From CBDAQA01 sp965198865 (GTDB lineage Bacteria > Planctomycetota > Phycisphaerae > Tepidisphaerales > Tepidisphaeraceae), in NCBI GenBank assembly GCA_965198865.1, contig CBDAQA010000025.1, forward strand, positions 930,001-994,000: DNA of 64,000 nucleotides, in the 5' to 3' direction. This document shows positions 9,591-17,309 of this stretch, piece after piece. Positions within the stretch are counted from its first letter, which is position 1. Each line of letters starts with the position of its first letter. Made by a program: the position numbers and the translations under genes. The notes under the pieces were generated by a model. The model worked only from the letters and a program-made list of their open reading frames with translations. It was not told the origin of the DNA and ran no database searches.

Positions 9591-9845
9591 ATGAATCCCA
9601 TTTGGACCGACCCCGAGCGGATGAGCGGCACGCCCTGCTTCACGGGGACGCGGGTGCCAGTCCGAAACCTGTTCGATTCGCTTCGATACGACAATTCTCT
9701 GTCGAGCTTCCTCGAATCGTTCCCCACGGTGAATCGGGAGCAGGCGCTGGCCGTGTTGGAAATGGCGGCGACGGCGGTGATTCCGGCATCCGCGTCGTTG
9801 GACTCGGCACCGCCCGCGCGGCAGCCGGCGACGGCCAGCAAATGA
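9591..9845 (+). CDS. DUF433 family antitoxin-like protein
   Basis: An 84-residue protein beginning MNPIWTDPERMSGTPCFTGT followed by RVPVRNLFDSL, the standard DUF433 signature (a small winged-helix-like domain). DUF433 genes typically sit directly before a DUF5615 PIN-like gene, and that is the case here: the stop overlaps the ATG of the next gene (ATGA). The pair is read as a toxin-antitoxin module with this protein as antitoxin. The Ala-rich C-terminal tail (about residues 60-84) is outside the domain and may contact the toxin (inference). An in-frame GTG/ATG further upstream exists, but the family start fits 9591. Confidence 0.88.
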   Translation: MNPIWTDPERMSGTPCFTGTRVPVRNLFDSLRYDNSLSSFLESFPTVNREQALAVLEMAATAVIPASASLDSAPPARQPATASK

Positions 9846-10171
9846 AACTGTTACTGGACGAGTGTCTAGATGAAAAGTTCCGCCATGACCTAGTCGGGCA
9901 TGACGTGTTCACCGTCGGCTATTTGAATTGGAAGGGAACCAAGAACGGACGCCTGCTCGCGCGGGCGGCCGCCGCCGATTTTGGCGGGTTGGTCACGACC
10001 GATCGGGGCATCGAACACCAGCAGAACCTGCCACTGCTTCCGCTGTGCGTTTACATATTGATTGATGCCAAGTCGAACCAGCGCCAGGACCTTCTGCCAT
10101 TCGCGGTCAACGTGCTGGCCGCAGTTGCCAAACCATCGTCGAAGCCGAGTGTTATTCATGTCCGCGCTTAA
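9842..10171 (+). CDS. DUF5615 PIN-like toxin
   Basis: A 109-residue PIN-like protein beginning MKLLLDECLDEKFRHDLVGH, with acidic residues D6, E7 and D11 in the positions expected for a PIN active site and a second acidic site at VTTDRGIEHQQNL. DUF5615 proteins are presumed ribonucleases paired with DUF433 antitoxins. Start codon overlaps the antitoxin stop by 4 bases, implying translational coupling. The gene is complete. The region downstream is occupied by a palindromic repeat pair. Confidence 0.88.
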   Translation: MKLLLDECLDEKFRHDLVGHDVFTVGYLNWKGTKNGRLLARAAAADFGGLVTTDRGIEHQQNLPLLPLCVYILIDAKSNQRQDLLPFAVNVLAAVAKPSSKPSVIHVRA

Positions 10172-10215
10172 CGGCTAGTGGACCGTCAGCCGGTGGAATG
10201 GGTAGGGCCTTGTCA

Positions 10216-10279
10216 GAGCCCAGCGGCTCCGCCGCGGGATCTGCCGGACGGGGGGACCCGCGGCATAGCCGTTGGGCTC
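10216..10279. repeat. Inverted pair of a 23-bp repeat between convergent genes
   Basis: Two 23-bp arms, 10216-10238 and 10257-10279, are inverted copies matching at 20 of 23 positions, separated by 18 bases. Each arm also contains a small GCGGC/GCCGC hairpin. The first arm is identical over 23 bp (reverse complement) to 21387-21409 inside carB. The pair lies between the convergent DUF5615 and carA genes and could also act as a terminator, though no T-tract follows. Confidence 0.8.
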
Positions 10280-10312
10280 TGCAGGGGTATCCGAATCACG
10301 CCTAACGGAACA

Positions 10313-11482
10313 CTAGCCCCTCAGCGCCTGCAGCTCCGCCAACCGCTGCCCCGTCGGGGCGGCCTTGGTCTTCATCATCTCGACGAACGCGTCGAACAGG
10401 TAACTCGCATCGTGCGGGCCGGGGCTGGCCTCGGGGTGGTACTGGACGCTGAAGACCGGCAGCTTGCCGTGGCGGAAGCCCTCGACGGTGCCGTCGTTCA
10501 GGTTCAGGTGGGTCACGACGCCGCCGTTGGCCTCCAGCGTGGCGCGGTCCACGGCGAAGCCGTGGTTCTGGCTGGTGATCTCGACCCGGCCCGTGTCCAG
10601 GTTCTTCACCGGCTGGTTCCCGCCGCGGTGGCCGAACTTCAGCTTGAACGTGTCGGCCCCGATCGCCCGGCCGAGCAGCTGGTGGCCCAGGCAGATCCCG
10701 AACGTCGGCACCTGGCCCATCACAGCAGCGATCGGCTTCACGGCGTAGTCGAGCGCCGCCGGGTCGCCGGGGCCGTTGCTGATGAACAGGCCGTCGGGGT
10801 TGTGGGCCATGATCTCGGCCGCGGGGCAGCCCATGGGCAGCACGGTCACCTTGATGCCGCGCTCGGCCAGGTGGCGGAGGATGTTGCTCTTGGCCCCGCC
10901 GTCCAGCGCGACCACGTGCAGCCCGTCGCCTCGCTCCACCTCTCCCTGGCTCCAGTCGCCGTGGTTCTCGGTCCAGTCGTAGGCCTTCGTCGGCTTGACC
11001 GCCTGGACCCAGTCGGCCCCGGCCATCTGGGCGGCGCCGCGGGCCTTGGCGACCAGCTCGGCGTCGTCGGCGATCTCGGTCGACAGCACGCCGCGCATCG
11101 CCCCGCCGATGCGCAGCTTCCGCACCAGCGCCCGGGTGTCGATCCCCTCGATGCCGAGCACGTTGTTCTGCCGCAGGTACTCGTCCAGCGACAGGTCCGC
11201 CCGGTAGTTCGAGTAGACCGGCGACAGCTCCTTGATCACGAACCCCGCCACGTGCGGCCGCCTGCTCTCGACATCCCGGCGGTTGATGCCGTAGTTGCCG
11301 ATCAGCGGGTAGGTCATCGTGACGACCTGACCCTTGTAGGACGGGTCGGTCAGGATCTCCTGGTAGCCGGTCATCGACGTGTTGAACACGACCTCGCCGT
11401 CGGTCGTGCCGTTCGCCCCGAACGCCCGGCCGGTGAACACGGTGCCGTCTTCCAGTGCGAGCTTGGCGGTGCGGTCTTCCAT
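10313..11482 (-). CDS. carA: Carbamoyl-phosphate synthase small (glutaminase) subunit
   Basis: CarA hydrolyses glutamine and channels ammonia to CarB for carbamoyl phosphate, feeding pyrimidine and arginine synthesis. The 389-residue protein has the N-terminal CPSase domain (LALEDGTVFTGRAFG, FNTSMTGYQEILTDPSYKGQ) and the C-terminal class I amidotransferase domain with nucleophile motif FGICLGHQLLGRA and the H/E pair in QYHPEASPGP. The ATG at 11482 gives the family's usual N-terminus; no strong ribosome site is visible. carB lies about 9 kb away on the same strand, so the two subunits are not in one operon. Confidence 0.96.
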   Translation of the reverse strand: MEDRTAKLALEDGTVFTGRAFGANGTTDGEVVFNTSMTGYQEILTDPSYKGQVVTMTYPLIGNYGINRRDVESRRPHVAGFVIKELSPVYSNYRADLSLDEYLRQNNVLGIEGIDTRALVRKLRIGGAMRGVLSTEIADDAELVAKARGAAQMAGADWVQAVKPTKAYDWTENHGDWSQGEVERGDGLHVVALDGGAKSNILRHLAERGIKVTVLPMGCPAAEIMAHNPDGLFISNGPGDPAALDYAVKPIAAVMGQVPTFGICLGHQLLGRAIGADTFKLKFGHRGGNQPVKNLDTGRVEITSQNHGFAVDRATLEANGGVVTHLNLNDGTVEGFRHGKLPVFSVQYHPEASPGPHDASYLFDAFVEMMKTKAAPTGQRLAELQALRG

Positions 11483-11510
11483 CGTGCCCGCATTGTAATG
11501 AGGAAAGGTG

Positions 11511-11549
11511 GATTCACCACGGAGACTCGGAGGTGCGGAGAAGAAAGAG
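11511..11549. repeat. Dispersed CACCACGGAG-type repeat
   Basis: The stretch GATTCACCACGGAGACTCGG and the following 19 bases (to AAGAAAGAG) form a purine-rich repeat in the short divergent gap between carA and the lipid kinase. A related copy in the opposite orientation is at 56391-56422 (reads GTGGTGGATC at its end). Confidence 0.5.
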
Positions 11550-11575
11550 CTGGGAGGAGGGATTAAGCTGCGGCG

Positions 11576-12454
11576 GTGATCGAGCGCATCGCCATCTTCG
11601 CCAACCCGATCGCCGGCAAGGGTCGTGGGCAGAGGGTCGCGGCAGAACTGCGGCGTGGGCTGGCGGCCGGCGGGCATCGGGTCGAAGTCGTGCTGGACCA
11701 ATCGTCCGACCCGCTGCGTTGGGCGACGATCGTCATCACCGTGGGCGGCGACGGCACGCTGCGGGCGGCGGTCGATCGGCTGATCGAGATCGGCGGCGAC
11801 ATGCCGCTGGTGCTGCCGGTGCCGATGGGCACGGCGAATCTCATGGGCCGGCACCTCGGCGTGGCGTGGACGCCGGCCACGCTGGTGCCGGCGGTCGTGG
11901 CGACGGTGCGGCGGCGGCACGTTCGGCGGCTCGACGCCGGCGTGGTGAACCGCAAGCCGTTCCTGCTGATGGTCGGCGTCGGGCTGGATGGCCAGGTCGT
12001 CCACCTGCTGGACGAGATGCGGCGCGGGCCGATCGCCTACGCCAGCTACGTGTTGCCGACCGTGATGACCTTGGCGGGCTATCGGTTCCCGCCATTGACG
12101 GTGGTCGTCGACGATCAGGTCGTCGCGACCGACCTGCCGGCCGTGGCGTTTGTGGGGAACGTGCCGGAGTACGGCACCGGGATGCCGATCCTGACGCACG
12201 CGGTGCCGGACGACGGGCTGCTGGACGTGTGCGTGCTGCCGTGCCGGGACCTGCGCGACCTGGCCGAGGTGCTGTTGGCCGTCGCCCAAGGCGAGCATCC
12301 GCAGCGGGAGGGCGTGGTCTACACGCGTGGCCGGCGGGTGCGGGTCACGTCGCCGGAAGCGGTGCCCGTGCAGGCCGACGGCGACTCGGCCGGGTTCACG
12401 CCCGTCGAGATCGACGTGCTGCCGGGACGGGTGCCGTTCCTGGTGCCGGCGTGA
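11576..12454 (+). CDS. Diacylglycerol kinase family lipid kinase
   Basis: A 292-residue cytoplasmic kinase of the DAGK catalytic family (YegS/DgkB-like), which phosphorylates diacylglycerol or a related lipid. Motifs: IFANPIAGKGRG (nucleotide loop), IVITVGGDGTLRAA (the GGDGT catalytic signature) and PLVLPVPMGTANLMGRHLG, plus VVNRKPFLLMVGVGLDGQVV and a C-terminal VQADGDSAGFTPV. The start is a GTG at 11576 with GGAGGAGG about 15 bases upstream, which is somewhat far. Length is typical. It is followed 84 bases later by kdsA on the same strand; a common transcript is possible. Confidence 0.9.
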   Translation: MIERIAIFANPIAGKGRGQRVAAELRRGLAAGGHRVEVVLDQSSDPLRWATIVITVGGDGTLRAAVDRLIEIGGDMPLVLPVPMGTANLMGRHLGVAWTPATLVPAVVATVRRRHVRRLDAGVVNRKPFLLMVGVGLDGQVVHLLDEMRRGPIAYASYVLPTVMTLAGYRFPPLTVVVDDQVVATDLPAVAFVGNVPEYGTGMPILTHAVPDDGLLDVCVLPCRDLRDLAEVLLAVAQGEHPQREGVVYTRGRRVRVTSPEAVPVQADGDSAGFTPVEIDVLPGRVPFLVPA

Positions 12455-12538
12455 CCGCCATCCGCGTGGTCGCCATCCGTTAGCCCCGGGGTATCGGATG
12501 GGTTGCCAACGCGCCATCGTGCCGTCACAACAGCGGTG

Positions 12539-13333
12539 ATGAACCTCACCGCCACACCGTTGTTCGTGATCGCCGGGCCGTGCGTGATCGAGTCGGCCGA
12601 CCAGTGCCTGCAGATCGCCGAACACGTCAAAGGGGTGTGCGATCGGCTCGGGCTGACGTACGTGTTCAAGGCCAGCTTCGATAAGGCGAACCGCAGCAGC
12701 ACCGATAGCTTCCGCGGGCCGGGCATGGAGGCGGGGCTTGCCGTGCTGGAGCGGGTCAAGCGGACGCTGGGGCTGCCGGTGTTGACCGACGTTCACGAAG
12801 CGGGACAGGCGGCGGCCGTGGGGCAGGTGGTCGACATCCTGCAGGTCCCGGCATTCCTGGCCCGGCAGACCGACCTGCTGCAGGCGTGCGGAAAGACGGG
12901 CAAGACGATCAACATCAAGAAGGGGCAGTTCATGTCGCCGCAGGAGATGCGGCTGGCGGTCGAGAAGGTGGCCGCCACGGGTAACCACGACGTGCTGTTG
13001 ACCGAGCGCGGCACGTTCTTCGGCTACAACCGGCTGGTGAACGACTTCACCGGGCTGGCGGTGATGAGGGACCTGGGCAAGCCGGTCGTGTTCGACGTGA
13101 CCCACAGCACGCAGCAGCCGGCCGGCCTGGGCGGCAGCAGCGGCGGGAACCCGCAGTACGCCCCGCTGCTGGCCCGGGCCGCCGTCGCCGCCGGCGTCGA
13201 CGGATTGTTCCTGGAGTGCCACCCCGATCCCAGGCACGCCAAGAGCGACGCGGCGACCGTGCTGGACCTGAAGGTGGTCGAGCCGCTGCTGCGGTCGTGC
13301 CGGGAAATCGCGGATCTGCGAGCGGGATGGTGA
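12539..13333 (+). CDS. kdsA: 3-deoxy-D-manno-octulosonate 8-phosphate synthase
   Basis: KdsA condenses phosphoenolpyruvate with arabinose 5-phosphate to Kdo8P, the first committed step to Kdo of lipopolysaccharide, which implies a Gram-negative envelope with LPS core. The 264-residue protein shows FVIAGPCVIES, FKASFDKANRSS, LPVLTDVHE, VPAFLARQTDLL, GKTINIKKGQFMSP and LECHPDP, covering the family's substrate and metal sites. Start at 12539 fits the family N-terminus; longer in-frame reading adds unrelated sequence. Other Kdo/lipid A genes are not visible nearby. Confidence 0.96.
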   Translation: MNLTATPLFVIAGPCVIESADQCLQIAEHVKGVCDRLGLTYVFKASFDKANRSSTDSFRGPGMEAGLAVLERVKRTLGLPVLTDVHEAGQAAAVGQVVDILQVPAFLARQTDLLQACGKTGKTINIKKGQFMSPQEMRLAVEKVAATGNHDVLLTERGTFFGYNRLVNDFTGLAVMRDLGKPVVFDVTHSTQQPAGLGGSSGGNPQYAPLLARAAVAAGVDGLFLECHPDPRHAKSDAATVLDLKVVEPLLRSCREIADLRAGW

Positions 13334-13385
13334 GGGGGTGAACCGGCGTTCACCCCATCACCCTCTCACCCCATCACCCACCCAC

Positions 13386-15104
13386 TCAGTTGGCCGCCAC
13401 CGTGTCCTGCGCGATCGGGATCCCCGGGTTCTCGTTCTTCTGGTAGCTCTTCTCGTCGGCCTCGTCCCAGCCGCCGCCCAGGGCCTTGTAGAGCTGGACC
13501 AGGTCGGTGGCGACGGACGACTGGCTGACGGCCAGGTCGTTCTGGGCGGCGAACAGGGCGCGCTGGGCGGTCAACACGTTCAGGAAGTCGCCGAGCCCGC
13601 GGGTGTAGAGCTGGGTCGACAGGTCGACGGCCCGCTGGTTGGCGGACACCTCGTCGTTCAGCGCCTTGGTCCGGACCTGATCCTGGGCGTAGGCGACCAG
13701 GGCGTCCTCCACGTCGGCGAAGCTCTGCAGCATCACCTGGTAGTAGGCGTACAGCGACTGGGCCTGGGTGGCGTTGGCCACGCGGATCTGGTCGCGCAGC
13801 TGGGTGTAGCTCAGGATCTGCCAGCTGACCGTGGGGCCGAACGACCAGATGGTGCTCAGGCTCTTGGCGGTCAGGCCGAACCGGCTGTTCTCCTGGGCGA
13901 CGGCCCCGGTGAGGCTGAACTTGGGGAACAGCTCGGCGACGGCGACGCCGATCAGCGCGGTGTTCTCGGCCAGCTGCCGCTCGGCCTGGCGGACGTCGGG
14001 GCGGCGGCGGAGCAGCTCGCTGGGCAGGCCGACCGGGATCTCGCTGGGGGTGACGGGGATCGGCGCGTCCTTGCCCAGCTCGGCCGCCAGGGCCATCGGC
14101 TCCCGGCCGAGCAGGACGCTCAGCGCGTGGATGGTCTGCTTGATCTGGATCTGCAGCGACGGGACCGTCGCCGCCGTCTGGGCCACGCTTGCCTCGGCCT
14201 GGGCGACGTCCAGGTCGCTGGTCAGGCCGGCCTTGAACCGGCTCCGGGTCAGCTCCAGCGTGCTCTCCTCGCTGGCCAGGTTGCTGTTGGCGTACTGGAG
14301 CTGGAGCTGGTACCCGCGGAGCTGGACGTAGTCGCGGGCCACCTCGGCCGTGAGCGTGACCAGGGCGTTGCGGCGGGCGTTGACCTGCAGCTCCAGGTCG
14401 TCCTCGGCCGCCTCGATCCGCCGGCGGTCCCCGCCGAACACGTCGATCTCCCAGCCGGCGTCGAACCCGGCCTGGTACAGGTCGTTCTGCCGCTTGCCGG
14501 TCAGCAGGCTGTTCACCGCGCTGACGTTGCTGGTGGACCCGGTGGCGGTCCCGCCGGTCGTCGTGCCCGTGCCGGTCGTGCCCGTGCCGGTCCCGCCCGT
14601 GCTGGTCGTCCCGGTCGTGCCGGTGCCGGTCGAGGTCGTGCCCGAGGTGCCGGCCCCGGAGGTGGTCCGGGTGCCGATCTTCTGCGACTGGGTGCGGCTG
14701 TACGACCCGTCCAGCGCCAGCGTGGGGAACTCGTTGCCCCACTCGACGCCCAGCTGGGCGCGTGCCTGGCGCACGCGGGCCTGCGCCTGCAGGAACGTGT
14801 TGTTGTCCCGGATGGCCCGGGTGATCAGCGAGTTCAGCTCCGGGTCCTTGAACGACCGCCACCAGACCGACAGGTCGACCGGCTGGGCGGCGCGGGTGGT
14901 GGGCCCGGGGTGCGACTCGCCGTAATCGGCCGGGGGCTTGGCGCCGGGCGCCTTGTAGTTGTCGCCGACCATGCAGCCCGACACGGCCGTCAGGGCGGCG
15001 GCGGCGATCAGGGCCGCGGCGGTGGCCACCCCGCCGCGACGTCGGGCCTCGGGCGCGCGGACGGGGGTGGGGCTCGACACCGGTGCATCAGTCCGAAGGG
15101 TCAC
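13386..15104 (-). CDS. Outer-membrane efflux lipoprotein (TolC/NodT family)
   Basis: A 572-residue outer-membrane factor for tripartite export. The GTG at 15104 is preferred because AAGGAG lies 7 bases before it; the frame extends to 15122 but that would put the ribosome site inside the gene. The signal peptide ends in lipobox TAVSGC, predicting lipidation. Two OEP repeats follow (ITRAIRDNNTFLQAQARVRQ and LYTRGLGDFLNVLTAQRALF), and PSELLRRRPDVRQAERQLA is a hallmark of NodT-type proteins. A Gly-Thr-Ser-rich stretch of about 45 residues (14520-14660), unusual for the family, is inserted after the first strands. It lies about 240 bases downstream of the adaptor gene on the same strand. Confidence 0.93.
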   Translation of the reverse strand: MTLRTDAPVSSPTPVRAPEARRRGGVATAAALIAAAALTAVSGCMVGDNYKAPGAKPPADYGESHPGPTTRAAQPVDLSVWWRSFKDPELNSLITRAIRDNNTFLQAQARVRQARAQLGVEWGNEFPTLALDGSYSRTQSQKIGTRTTSGAGTSGTTSTGTGTTGTTSTGGTGTGTTGTGTTTGGTATGSTSNVSAVNSLLTGKRQNDLYQAGFDAGWEIDVFGGDRRRIEAAEDDLELQVNARRNALVTLTAEVARDYVQLRGYQLQLQYANSNLASEESTLELTRSRFKAGLTSDLDVAQAEASVAQTAATVPSLQIQIKQTIHALSVLLGREPMALAAELGKDAPIPVTPSEIPVGLPSELLRRRPDVRQAERQLAENTALIGVAVAELFPKFSLTGAVAQENSRFGLTAKSLSTIWSFGPTVSWQILSYTQLRDQIRVANATQAQSLYAYYQVMLQSFADVEDALVAYAQDQVRTKALNDEVSANQRAVDLSTQLYTRGLGDFLNVLTAQRALFAAQNDLAVSQSSVATDLVQLYKALGGGWDEADEKSYQKNENPGIPIAQDTVAAN

Positions 15105-15344
15105 GCGCAATCTCCTTGCCACTGCTAACAGTTCGCCCCGACAAGCGGGAGGTCGTCCAGTATAGGACTGGTTCGGCGGCTGACAATCCCCCGGTGGACG
15201 ATCCGCCGAGCGGAGTGCCTTGGAAGCCAGTGCAAAATGATGGGTGCGGCGTGCAGAATAGCGTGAGCCGGCAGAGTTAAGTCATTCCCGGTCCGTGGTT
15301 TTACGTTCTGCACGCATCACTCTGCACTCACTTCGCCAGCCCCT

Positions 15345-16283
15345 TCACTTCCCGATCGGCGGCGCCTCGATGAACACGTCCATCTGCTGGCCGACGTAGA
15401 CGGGCAACGTCCGCGGGTCGAACCCGTAGAGGACCTGGAGCACGCGGGTGTCGACGCGCTCCGCCGAGTCGCCTGTGAGCGACCGCTTGGGCAGCACGAA
15501 CGGCTCGAGGCGGACGAACTTGAGCGGCGTCGACAGGTCGCGGTTCCCGCGCACGTACGCCACCGCCGGGCGGGTGGTCTGCACGCGCCAGGCGTCGTTC
15601 TCGTCGACGTCGACCCGCACGTTCAGCGTGTCGGTCCCGCCCAGCATCATCAGCGGCGGGTCCAGCTGGCCGGCCGGCGCGAACTCGCCGAGGTGGATCT
15701 TGCACTGCAGCACGGTCCCGTCGACCAGCGCCCGGACGATCCGCCGTTCCAGCTCGGTCTGCGTCTGGTGGACCTGCGCGTCGGCCTCGGCGATGTCGGA
15801 CCGGGCCTGCAGCTGCTTGGCGTCGGCGTTGGCGGCGGCGAAGCGTCGCTTGTCGAGCTCCTCCTGGCTCAGCACGCGGACGTCGAGCTCCTTCACCTTC
15901 TGCCACTGCTTGTCGGCGTCGGCGGCCGTCGCGTCGGCGGCGGCCGAGTTGGCCCGGGCCGACTCCAGCAGCGCCCGCCGCACGATCAGCTCCGCCTCCA
16001 GGTCCCGGCTGTCGATCCGGAACAGCGGCTCGCCCGATCTCACCCGGTCGCCGATCCGATGGTCGATCGCCGTCACCACGCCGGCCACGGGCGTGCCGAC
16101 GGCGATGTTCTCCGTGCTGCTCTCGACGATGCCCGCGCCAGCGACGTACGCGTTGTACGGGGCGCGAGCGGGCTCGGCGACGGGCAACGCGGCGGGCGTC
16201 GGGGCGTTGCCGGCGTGGACGAACGCCACGGCGAAGATCACGCCAACCATGGCGATGATGGGGAGGACGTAACGGGTGATCAT
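15345..16283 (-). CDS. HlyD/MacA-type periplasmic adaptor
   Basis: A 312-residue membrane-fusion protein. Residues 1-25 form a signal/anchor segment (YVLPIIAMVGVIFAVAFV). A lipoyl-like barrel half (GTPVAGVVTAIDHRIGDRVR) is followed by an alpha-hairpin (about residues 95-165: SARANSAAADATAADADKQW) and the second half (GTVLQCKIHLGEFAPAGQ), then a beta domain (LNVRVDVDENDAWRV). It bridges an inner-membrane pump and an outer-membrane factor. It sits 89 bases after the ABC ATPase and before the outer-membrane lipoprotein, all on the same strand. The inner-membrane permease expected in such a set is absent from this cluster. Confidence 0.92.
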   Translation of the reverse strand: MITRYVLPIIAMVGVIFAVAFVHAGNAPTPAALPVAEPARAPYNAYVAGAGIVESSTENIAVGTPVAGVVTAIDHRIGDRVRSGEPLFRIDSRDLEAELIVRRALLESARANSAAADATAADADKQWQKVKELDVRVLSQEELDKRRFAAANADAKQLQARSDIAEADAQVHQTQTELERRIVRALVDGTVLQCKIHLGEFAPAGQLDPPLMMLGGTDTLNVRVDVDENDAWRVQTTRPAVAYVRGNRDLSTPLKFVRLEPFVLPKRSLTGDSAERVDTRVLQVLYGFDPRTLPVYVGQQMDVFIEAPPIGK

Positions 16284-16372
16284 GGGATGTCCCTTGGTAA
16301 ACCCGTTTTAGCGCCGGCCCGGAAGACCGGCAACGATCGGCAGCCAGCCCTCCGGGGGTCGCTACACGGGGT

Positions 16373-17083
16373 CTATCGAACTGATACGTCGACGATACGG
16401 CCGTCGTCCATTTTGGCGATGCGGTCGGCGAAACCAAAGATCCGCTCATCGTGCGTGACGATCACGAGCGCGCGGCCCGGCCCCACCGCCACCTCGCGCA
16501 GTAACTCCATCACCCTTTGCCCGGTCTCGTGGTCCAGCGCGCTCGTCGGCTCATCACACACGATCAGGTCCGGCCCGTGCACCAGCGACCGGGCAATGGC
16601 CACGCGTTGCTGTTGGCCACCGGACAGCTGCTTGGGCAGCGACCTCATCCGCTCGCCGAGGCCGACGCGGCGGAGCGCCTCCTCGGCGCGTTCGACCGCC
16701 TCGCGGCGGCCGACGCGGTTGATCAGCAGCGGGACCGACACGTTCTCGACGGCGTTGAGCGTGGGGAGCAGGTTGAACGCCTGGAAGACGAAGCCGATGT
16801 GCCGGCCGCGCCAGGCGGTGCGGCGGCGGTCGCCCATGGCGGTCAGGTCGTGGCCGAACACGCGGCACTCGCCGACGGTCGGGTCGGGGTCGAGGATGCC
16901 GGCGATCACGCTGATCAGCGTGGTCTTCCCGCACCCGCTGGGGCCGACCAGCATCAGCAGCTCGCCCGTGTTGACGTCGAGGTCGACGCCCCGCAGCGCA
17001 ACCGTGCGCGTGCCGCCGGCGTCGTAGGTCTTGGTGACGCCGCGGCAGCGGACGGCGCGGGCGGATTCAATTCTGCTTACCAT
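16373..17083 (-). CDS. ABC transporter ATPase, MacB/LolD/DevA type
   Basis: A 236-residue ATPase with Walker A GPSGCGKTT, Q-loop FVFQAFNLLPTL, signature LSGGQQQRVAIARS, Walker B LIVCDEPTSALD and switch VIVTHDERIF, fitting the MacB/LolD/DevA group that powers MacB-type permeases. The ATG at 17083 is preferred (AGGAACTGG upstream, family-typical length). The same frame is open back to 17170, where it would encode a lipoprotein-like leader (MIFLWAAVAALVAIPACSGS); this is improbable for a cytoplasmic ATPase. It heads a three-gene set with the adaptor and outer-membrane factor, but no permease gene follows. Confidence 0.93.
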   Translation of the reverse strand: MVSRIESARAVRCRGVTKTYDAGGTRTVALRGVDLDVNTGELLMLVGPSGCGKTTLISVIAGILDPDPTVGECRVFGHDLTAMGDRRRTAWRGRHIGFVFQAFNLLPTLNAVENVSVPLLINRVGRREAVERAEEALRRVGLGERMRSLPKQLSGGQQQRVAIARSLVHGPDLIVCDEPTSALDHETGQRVMELLREVAVGPGRALVIVTHDERIFGFADRIAKMDDGRIVDVSVR

Positions 17084-17273
17084 TTCCAGTTCCTGCCAAG
17101 CCGGCGTCGCGGACCCGGAGCAGGCCGGGATCGCGACGAGGGCGGCGACGGCGGCCCACAGGAAAATCATGTCCGGCGGGACAGCCCCTCGACAGTCTCA
17201 AAGCCTAAAATGACATAAATATATATCCGATAACCCATTATGCCGCATAAGGCCCTGTGGTACAGGTGTAAAA

Positions 17274-17300
17274 CCGTCCCATTTCGTCCCATTTTGTCTC
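17274..17300. repeat. 27-bp iterated GTCCCA repeat, copy 1
   Basis: Three near-identical blocks of the pattern (T)CGTCCCATTT in 27 bp. The reverse complement of 50263-50289 matches this segment at 24 of 27 positions. It lies in the AT-richer gap upstream of the ABC ATPase and downstream of the gene ending at 17310. Confidence 0.6.
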
Positions 17301-17309
17301 ACGCTGCCC

